Shown here piece by piece: positions 57,709 through 64,000 of a stretch of DNA of 64,000 nt (the stretch's first letter is position 1; every line of letters begins with the position of its first letter). Source of the DNA: Lentzea fradiae (GTDB lineage: Bacteria; Actinomycetota; Actinomycetes; Mycobacteriales; Pseudonocardiaceae); NCBI RefSeq assembly GCF_900100955.1, contig NZ_FNCC01000005.1:310001-374000 (forward strand). The letters are read 5' to 3'. A program made the position numbers and the translations under genes. Below the pieces are notes generated by a model that was not told the origin of the DNA, did no database searches, and was given only the letters and a program-made list of their open reading frames with translations.

Positions 57709-60700
57709 ATGGTGGCTCAGCAGTCGCGTCTCGTGCGGTTGCTTGTGATCGCGGCCTTAGTCGCATCGACGATCTTCGCGCTCGGCGTCTTCAACGCACC
57801 CAACGCCAACGCTGCTCCGTGTGACTTCCCCGTCACCAACAAGGTCGCGTGCGAGAACACCCAGGCCGGTGCCGACAACTGGCAGGCCACCTACCGCGAC
57901 GACGCGATCCTCGGCTACACCACGGACATCAGCTACAACGTCGGGCAGACCGTCAGCTTCAAGATGCTGACGTCCGCGTCGTCGTACAAGCTCGACATCT
58001 ACCGGATGGGTTGGTACAACGGCAAAGGTGCCCGCTACATGGGCACCGTCCAGCGCAACACGCCGCAGAACCAGCCGCCGTGCCTGCGTGAGCAGGAGAG
58101 CGCCCTCATCGACTGCGGCAACTGGGCGGTCTCGCTCACCTGGACCATCCCGTCCAACGCGGTCTCCGGCATCTACTACGTGCGCATGACGCGCAACGAC
58201 ACCGGCGCCGAGAACGAGATGGCGTTCGTCGTCCGCGACGACAGCTCGACCTCGAAGATCTTCTTCCAGACCTCCGACGCCACCTGGGTCGCCTACAACC
58301 GCTACGGCGGCAACAGCCTCTACTTCGGTGACGGCCCCGGCCAGGGCGGCAGCTCGTACAAGGTCAGCTACAACCGCCCGTACACCGGCGGCGACGGCGA
58401 CGAGAACTTCATCTTCAACGCCGAGTACCCGATGCTGCGGTTCCTGGAGCGCAACGGGTACGACCTGAGCTACACCACCGACGTCGACTCAGCGCGGCGC
58501 GGTCACCTGATCAAGAACCACAAGGTCTTCATGGCCGTCGGCCACGACGAGTACTGGTCGAACGAGCAGTGGAACAACGTGATGGCCGCCCGCGACGCGG
58601 GCGTGCACATGGCGTTCCTCACCGGCAACGAGATCTTCTGGAAGACCAAGTACGCCAAGAGCATCGACTCGTCCCAAACGGACTGGCGCACCATCGTCTG
58701 CTACAAGGAGACGAAGGGCACGCAGAACGACGGCGAGAACACGTGGACCGGCACGTGGCGCGACCCGCGCTACAGCCCGCCGCAGGACGGCGGCAGGCCG
58801 GAGAACGCGTTGCTCGGCAACATGTTCACCGTCAACGGCCGGCGTGACGACTCGCTCCAGGTCCCGGCCGCCTACGGCAAGATGCGGCTCTGGCGCAACA
58901 CGGACCTGCAGAGCATGACCGCGGGCTCCACCTACACGTTCGAGCCCGGCACGCTCGGCTACGAGTGGAACACCGTGTACGACAACGGCTTCCAGCCTGC
59001 CGGTGTCGCCCAGATGTCGCGCACCACGGTGCAGCTCGACGGCTACTACGCGCTGAAGAACTACGGCGACGAGTACGGCTCCAGCACCGAGACGCACGCG
59101 ATCACCTACTACCGCGCCCCGTCCGGCGCGCTGGTGTTCGGCGCGGGCACGGTCCAGTGGGCGTGGGGCGTCGACGACGAGCACGCGTTCCTCACCAACA
59201 CGCCGACGTCGGACAAGCGGATCAAGCAGGCGACGGTCAACTTCCTCGCGGACATGGGCGTGCAGCCCTACCAGCTGTGGGGACCGGACCAGCTGACGAT
59301 CTCCGGCGCCATCACCGACACCGCGCCACCGGGCGTGCAGATCACGAACCTGCCGTCGCAGTCGACGGTCGGCCAGCCCTACACCTTCGGCGGCACCGTG
59401 ATCGACGCTGCGGGCCGCGTGGCGGGCGTCGAGGTCTCCACCGACGGCGGCAACCGCTGGCACTACGCGGACTGGCAGGCCGGTCAGACGACGTGGAGCT
59501 ACACCTACACGCCGTCGCAGTCCGGCACGGCGCAGCTCAGGGTCCGCGCTGTCGACGACTCGCTGAACCTCTCCTCACCCGTCTCGGCGACCCCGAGCGT
59601 CGGCGCCAAGACCTGCCCGTGCGGCATGTTCTCCGGCCTGGAGGTCCCGAAGGTCACCTCCGCGGACGACAGCTCGCAACTGGAGCTCGGCGCGAAGTGG
59701 CGGGCCGCCACCGACGGCTACGTCCGGGGCGTCAAGTTCTACAAGGGCACGGGCAACACCGGCACGCACACCGGATCGCTGTGGTCGGCCAACGGTGACC
59801 TGCTCGCCACCGGTACGTTCACCAACGAGACCGCGACCGGCTGGCAGACGCTGCTGTTCCCGGTGCCGGTCCCGGTGCAGGGCAACACGACCTACATCGT
59901 CTCGTACTTCACGCCGACCGGTCACTTCGCGTACGACTCCGGCGGGTTCTACCAGCAGCAGGCGTACATGCAGCCGATCACCGGGCTGATGTCCGGTGTG
60001 GACGGGCCGAACGGCGTGTTCCGCTTCGGCGCGGGCTTCCCGAACAGCACGTTCGACCACACGAACTACTGGGTCGACGTGGTGTGGGCACCGGACCCCG
60101 GTCCCGACACCCGCGCCCCGCTGCAGACGGAGAAGTCCCCGGTGGCCGACGCCGGTTCCGTCGCCCTCACCGCCGCGGTGTCCGGCACGTTCGACGAGAA
60201 CGTGACGCTCAGCTCGGCGCAGGTCACCGTCACCGGCCCGAACGGCGCGGTCACCGGAACCAAGTCGATCTCCAACGACGCCCGCACGATCACGTTCACG
60301 CCGTCCGCGCCACTGGCGGCGGCCACGGCCTACACGGTGACCATGAGGGCGGCCGACACGGCGGGCAACCTGTCCGCGCAGACGAGCTGGACGTTCACGA
60401 CCGGCTCGCCCAGGCCGGCGGCCTGCCCGTGCACGATCTGGGACGACTTCGCTTCCCCCGCGGTCGTCGACGCGGGCGACGCGAACCCGGTCGAGGTCGG
60501 CACGAAGGTCCGCTTCGACGGCAAGGGCGAGGTCCTCGGCGTCCGCTTCTACAAGGGCACCGGCAACACCGGCACGCACACCGGTTCACTGTGGACGGCC
60601 AACGGCCTGCTCCTCGCGACCGGCACGTTCTCCGGTGAGACGACGTCCGGCTGGCAGAAGCTGATGTTCAACCAGCCGGTCCAGGTGCAGGCGAACACGA

Positions 60701-62490
60701 CCTACGTCGTGTCGTACTACGCACCGAACGGCCGTTACTCCGTCAGTTCCGGCTTCTTCAACGGCCAGGGCGCGGACTACAAGTCGCTGCACGCCCTGCC
60801 CAACGGCACGGATGGCGCGAACGGCGTCTACAAGTACGCGAGTGGTGGCGGGTTCCCGGACTCGTCGTACAACGCCACGAACTACTGGGTCGACGTCATC
60901 TACCGCAACGGCCTCAACGGTGACACCACGCCGCCGACGATCACGAACCGCACTCCGGCCGTGAACGCGACGAACGTGGGCTTGCAGAGCGCTCTCACCG
61001 TGACGTTCAGCGAACCGGTCGACCCCGCGTCGGCGCAGATCTGGCTGCTGGACCCGAAGGGCGCCAAGCTGACCGGCTCGGTGTCGCTGTCCGGCGACCA
61101 GAAGACGGTGACCTGGACGCCGTCCGGCAAGCTCGTGTCCGGCACGCAGTACAAGGCGCACGTCGGCATCGCGGACGCCAACGGCATCGCCATGCCGGAG
61201 GCCGCGGAGTGGACGTTCACGACGACGACCACGCCGACCTGCCCGTGCTCGATGTTCAGCACGGCGACGACACCGGACGTGCAGGCCGCCGACGACTCCG
61301 GCGCGTACGAGCTGGGTGTGCGGTTCAGCCCGACCCAGTCCGGCCAGATCACCGGCGTCCGCTTCTACAAGGGCGCGGGCAACACCGGCACGCACACCGG
61401 CTCGCTGTGGAACGCGAGCGGCACGCGCCTGGCCACCGGCACGTTCTCCAACGAGACCGCGACCGGCTGGCAGACGCTGACGTTCTCGCAACCGGTGATC
61501 GTCAGCGCGGGGCAGACCTACACCGCCTCGTACACGACCACCACCGGCCACTACGCGGTCAACAGCGGCTACTTCGGCACCGGACCGGTGAACTCCGGCC
61601 CGCTGACCGGGTTGCAGGAGCAGAACGGCGTCTTCACGGCAGGCAGCGGGTTCCCGACGATGACCTACGGCTCCAGCAACTACTGGGTCGACGTCGTCTA
61701 CCAGCCCAATGCCGACAACGACGCCCCGGTGCTGCAAAGCCGCACCCCGCTGCCGGGCGCGTCCGAGGTGGAGCTGACGTCGACCGTCACCGCGTCGTTC
61801 GACGAGCCCGTCGACCTGACCGGCGCGCAGTTCACCGTCACCGACCCCGGTGGCGCGAAGATCGCCGGCACGCTGTCGCTCTCACCGGACTCGCGGATGG
61901 TCACGTTCACCCCGGCAGCGAGGTTCGCGGCGTCCACTGTGTACTCGGTGAGCGTCAGGATGGCGGACACGTTCGGCAACATGATGGCGAGCCCGCAGAC
62001 GTGGTCGTTCACGTCGGCGACGACGCAGACGTGCCCGTGCTCGCTGTTCAGCGGCGCGACGGTGCCGACGGAGACCTCCTCCGACGACACCAGCCCGTAC
62101 GAGCTGGGCGTGAAGTTCACCTCCGGCACCAACGGCCAGATCACCGGGGTGAAGTTCTACAAGGGCGCCGCCAACACCGGCACCCACACCGGGTCGCTCT
62201 GGACCGAGGACGGGCAGCGCCTCGCGACCGGCACGTTCACCAACGAGACGGAGACGGGCTGGCAGACGCTCGTGTTCGACCAGCCGGTGCAGATCACGGC
62301 CGGGACCACGTACGTGGCCTCGTACACGACCACCGTGGGCCGTTACGCCGTCACGCCGGGATACTTCGGTTCGGTGACCTCGCCGCCGCTGGCAGCCACT
62401 GCCTCGGCCGGTGTGTTCACGGCCGGCTCCGGGTTCCCGGCGTCGAGCTACGGCGGCTCCAACTACTGGGTGGACGTGGTCTTCGAGTGA
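57709..62490 (+). CDS. Large exported protein: N,N-dimethylformamidase-like domain plus four DUF4082 and Ig-like modules
   Basis: A 1593-residue secreted protein. A signal peptide (about 1-35, NANAA) is followed by a domain of about 480 residues resembling the large subunit of N,N-dimethylformamidase (YRMGWYNGKGARYMG, VGHDEYWSNEQW, GNEIFWK, GAGTVQWAWGVDDEH). An Ig-like module follows. Then four DUF4082 modules, each opened by a CPC motif (near residues 635, 905, 1178, 1441), alternate with three SbsA-type Ig domains. Each DUF4082 repeats FYKG(T/A)(G/A)NTGTHTGSLW and NYWVDV. It may bind or modify the glycan made by the cluster. Confidence 0.88.
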   Translation: MVAQQSRLVRLLVIAALVASTIFALGVFNAPNANAAPCDFPVTNKVACENTQAGADNWQATYRDDAILGYTTDISYNVGQTVSFKMLTSASSYKLDIYRMGWYNGKGARYMGTVQRNTPQNQPPCLREQESALIDCGNWAVSLTWTIPSNAVSGIYYVRMTRNDTGAENEMAFVVRDDSSTSKIFFQTSDATWVAYNRYGGNSLYFGDGPGQGGSSYKVSYNRPYTGGDGDENFIFNAEYPMLRFLERNGYDLSYTTDVDSARRGHLIKNHKVFMAVGHDEYWSNEQWNNVMAARDAGVHMAFLTGNEIFWKTKYAKSIDSSQTDWRTIVCYKETKGTQNDGENTWTGTWRDPRYSPPQDGGRPENALLGNMFTVNGRRDDSLQVPAAYGKMRLWRNTDLQSMTAGSTYTFEPGTLGYEWNTVYDNGFQPAGVAQMSRTTVQLDGYYALKNYGDEYGSSTETHAITYYRAPSGALVFGAGTVQWAWGVDDEHAFLTNTPTSDKRIKQATVNFLADMGVQPYQLWGPDQLTISGAITDTAPPGVQITNLPSQSTVGQPYTFGGTVIDAAGRVAGVEVSTDGGNRWHYADWQAGQTTWSYTYTPSQSGTAQLRVRAVDDSLNLSSPVSATPSVGAKTCPCGMFSGLEVPKVTSADDSSQLELGAKWRAATDGYVRGVKFYKGTGNTGTHTGSLWSANGDLLATGTFTNETATGWQTLLFPVPVPVQGNTTYIVSYFTPTGHFAYDSGGFYQQQAYMQPITGLMSGVDGPNGVFRFGAGFPNSTFDHTNYWVDVVWAPDPGPDTRAPLQTEKSPVADAGSVALTAAVSGTFDENVTLSSAQVTVTGPNGAVTGTKSISNDARTITFTPSAPLAAATAYTVTMRAADTAGNLSAQTSWTFTTGSPRPAACPCTIWDDFASPAVVDAGDANPVEVGTKVRFDGKGEVLGVRFYKGTGNTGTHTGSLWTANGLLLATGTFSGETTSGWQKLMFNQPVQVQANTTYVVSYYAPNGRYSVSSGFFNGQGADYKSLHALPNGTDGANGVYKYASGGGFPDSSYNATNYWVDVIYRNGLNGDTTPPTITNRTPAVNATNVGLQSALTVTFSEPVDPASAQIWLLDPKGAKLTGSVSLSGDQKTVTWTPSGKLVSGTQYKAHVGIADANGIAMPEAAEWTFTTTTTPTCPCSMFSTATTPDVQAADDSGAYELGVRFSPTQSGQITGVRFYKGAGNTGTHTGSLWNASGTRLATGTFSNETATGWQTLTFSQPVIVSAGQTYTASYTTTTGHYAVNSGYFGTGPVNSGPLTGLQEQNGVFTAGSGFPTMTYGSSNYWVDVVYQPNADNDAPVLQSRTPLPGASEVELTSTVTASFDEPVDLTGAQFTVTDPGGAKIAGTLSLSPDSRMVTFTPAARFAASTVYSVSVRMADTFGNMMASPQTWSFTSATTQTCPCSLFSGATVPTETSSDDTSPYELGVKFTSGTNGQITGVKFYKGAANTGTHTGSLWTEDGQRLATGTFTNETETGWQTLVFDQPVQITAGTTYVASYTTTVGRYAVTPGYFGSVTSPPLAATASAGVFTAGSGFPASSYGGSNYWVDVVFE

Positions 62491-63131
62491 CCAGACCGTT
62501 GCTGCTGATCGGAGCAGGTGGACTCGCCCGCGAGGTGCTCGCGGCGGTCCGCCTCCTCCCGGACGTCTGGAACCCCGTCGGGGCGCTGGACGACTCCGCC
62601 GCCCTGCACGGCACCCTGGTCGACGGGGTGCCCGTGCTGGGCGGGCTCGACCGCATCGGTGACCACCCGGACGCGGCCGTCGTGGCGTGCATCGCCAACG
62701 CGCGGCGGCCGTTGTCCCGGCTCAACCTGGTGTCCACACTGGACCTGCCGGACGAACGATGGGCGACCGTCGTGCACCCGGCGGCCGTCACGTCCGGCGC
62801 TTCCCTGGGCGCCGGAACGGTTCTGCTCGCGGGGGTCGTGATCACGACCCCCCTTTCTGTCGGCCGGCACGTCGTGGCGATGCCGCACGTGCTGATCACC
62901 CACGACGACGAGGTGTCGGACGGCGTCACGTTCGCCGGCCGCGCCTCGCTCGGCGGGGGAGTGTTCGTGGGGGAGTCCGCGTACCTGGGACAGGGATCGA
63001 TGGTGCGCGAGGGAGTGAGGATCGGCGCCGGTGCCGTGGTCGGCATGGGCGCCGTCGTCCTGCGGGACGTGCCCGCGGGTCAGACGTGGGCCGGTGTCCC
63101 GGCCCGCCCGTTGCTTGGGGAGAGCGCGTGA
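62487..63131 (+). CDS. NeuD/PglD-family sugar O- or N-acyltransferase
   Basis: A 214-residue acyltransferase: an N-terminal PglD-like Rossmann domain (LLLIGAGGLAREVLAAV) and a left-handed beta-helix of hexapeptide repeats with the catalytic His in MPHVLITHDDEV, ending AGVPARPL. GTG overlaps the previous stop (GTGA). It would acetylate an amino sugar made by the flanking aminotransferases. Confidence 0.92.
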   Translation: MTRPLLLIGAGGLAREVLAAVRLLPDVWNPVGALDDSAALHGTLVDGVPVLGGLDRIGDHPDAAVVACIANARRPLSRLNLVSTLDLPDERWATVVHPAAVTSGASLGAGTVLLAGVVITTPLSVGRHVVAMPHVLITHDDEVSDGVTFAGRASLGGGVFVGESAYLGQGSMVREGVRIGAGAVVGMGAVVLRDVPAGQTWAGVPARPLLGESA

Positions 63132-64000
63132 TCGAGATTCCGCTGGTGGACCTGCGAGCCCAGCACGAGCAGGTCGCCGACGAGGTGGCCGACGGCTGGG
63201 CGGAGGTGCTCAAGACGACGGCCTTCATCAACGGCCCGCAGGTCGCCAGGTTCGAGTCGGAGTTCGCCGCCTACCAGGAGGTCCCGCACGCCATCGGCGT
63301 CGCCAACGGCACCGACGCCATCGAGCTGGCGCTGCGCGCACTGGGGGTCGGCCACGGCGACGAGGTCGTCCTGCCCGCCAACACGTTCATCGCCACGGCC
63401 GAGGCCGTCGCCCGCTGCGGCGCGACCCCCGTGCTCGTGGACTGCACAGATGACACGCTCCTGATCGACGTCACCCAAGTGTCCTCTGTGGTCACTTCGC
63501 GGACGAAGGCCGTGGTGCCCGTGCACCTCTACGGCCAGGCCGCCCCGGTCGAGCTGCTGCCGCACGGCCTGCCGGTCGTCGAGGACGCCGCCCAGGCCCA
63601 GGGCGCCCGCCGCAACGGCGTCGCCGTCGGCGGCCTCGGCGTGGCCGCCGCGACCTCGTTCTACCCCGGCAAGAACCTCGGTGCGTACGGCGACGGCGGC
63701 GCCGTCCTGACGACGTCCGACGCCGTCAACGAGTCCGTCCGCCTGCTGCGCGAACACGGCTCGCCGCGCAAGTACGAGCACCCGGTCCTCGGCTTCAACA
63801 GCCGCCTCGACACGCTGCAAGCCGTTGTCCTGTCAGCGAAGCTGCGCCGCCTGGAGGGCTGGAACCAGGCCCGCCGCGCCGCCGCCCAGCGCTACACGGA
63901 CATGCTGGCCTCCGTCGAACGCGTCCGCACCCCTGTCGTCATGGACGGCAACCTGCCCGTCTGGCACCTCTACGTCGTGCGCGTCCCCGACCGCGACCGC
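63128..64000 (+). CDS. DegT/DnrJ family aminotransferase (3' end outside window)
   Basis: The first 291 codons of a PLP-dependent sugar aminotransferase: IPLVDLRAQHEQV, GVANGTDAIELALRALGVG, VVEDAAQAQGA and the PLP lysine in SFYPGKNLGAYGDGGAV. It resembles 3-keto-sugar aminotransferases (QdtB/WbpE type). GTG overlaps the acyltransferase stop (GTGA). With the Gfo/Idh dehydrogenase and acyltransferase it suggests a 3-acylamino sugar. Confidence 0.93.
   Translation, partial: MIEIPLVDLRAQHEQVADEVADGWAEVLKTTAFINGPQVARFESEFAAYQEVPHAIGVANGTDAIELALRALGVGHGDEVVLPANTFIATAEAVARCGATPVLVDCTDDTLLIDVTQVSSVVTSRTKAVVPVHLYGQAAPVELLPHGLPVVEDAAQAQGARRNGVAVGGLGVAAATSFYPGKNLGAYGDGGAVLTTSDAVNESVRLLREHGSPRKYEHPVLGFNSRLDTLQAVVLSAKLRRLEGWNQARRAAAQRYTDMLASVERVRTPVVMDGNLPVWHLYVVRVPDRDR

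Overview
The window is a high-GC actinobacterial chromosome segment. Codon third positions are almost all G/C, GTG starts are frequent, and many neighbours are joined by 1- to 4-base ATGA/GTGA overlaps. A class-E type (LAXTG) sortase substrate, a PIG-L deacetylase, a Ku protein, a LuxR regulator of the large LAL type and a LanM enzyme suggest Pseudonocardiales, probably Lentzea, Saccharothrix or a close relative; this placement is inference. I see no rRNA, tRNA, CRISPR array, transposase or prophage.

Layout. 1-4.5 kb: end of a membrane-anchored secreted protein, then a MoxR / DUF58 / transglutaminase-like operon whose transglutaminase-like protein seems to have lost its catalytic Cys and His. 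4.8-7.7 kb: Ser/Thr kinase and two membrane proteins. 7.8-15.1 kb: small housekeeping and redox genes, a MarR-MFS pair, thyA-folA, a MarR/SDR divergent pair and an aldo/keto reductase. 15.2-18.2 kb: a MacAB-like efflux system with a lipoprotein adaptor. 18.4-24.1 kb: SDR, DUF1360, methyltransferase, CDGSH protein, haem-oxygenase-fold enzyme, carboxylate-amine ligase. 24.1-31.1 kb: a LAL regulator, then a minimal class II lanthipeptide locus (LanM plus a precursor with no cysteine) divergent from an XRE-ATPase regulator. 31.1-46.9 kb: a decayed alpha-galactosidase fragment, Cu/Zn-SOD-like lipoprotein, a polytopic hydrolase-like protein, an S41 peptidase, tandem secreted paralogues, a subtilisin, a LAXTG surface protein, a nuclease-helicase and Ku. 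47.1-52.3 kb: an SDR with a zinc ribbon; a HAD / acidic micro-protein / SLOG-SLATT / SLATT operon; small proteins. 52.7-64 kb: a surface-glycan cluster (priming phosphoglycosyltransferase, Gfo/Idh dehydrogenase, epimerase, two DegT-type aminotransferases, acyltransferase) containing a 1593-residue exported protein with four DUF4082 modules.

The most interesting points are: (1) the LanM with a complete set of cyclase zinc ligands translationally coupled to a cysteine-free precursor; (2) the SLOG-SLATT plus SLATT pair, a predicted nucleotide-sensing membrane effector of the conflict type, in an overlapping operon with a HAD phosphatase and an acidic micro-protein; (3) a roughly 200-bp dispersed intergenic repeat built from inverted GC palindromes, plus a related third element that can fold in two mutually exclusive ways; (4) an SOS-box-like site in front of ku. 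Coordinates of starts were chosen from start codons, visible Shine-Dalgarno sequences and family N-termini. No similarity search was possible, so family names rest on motifs read by eye.
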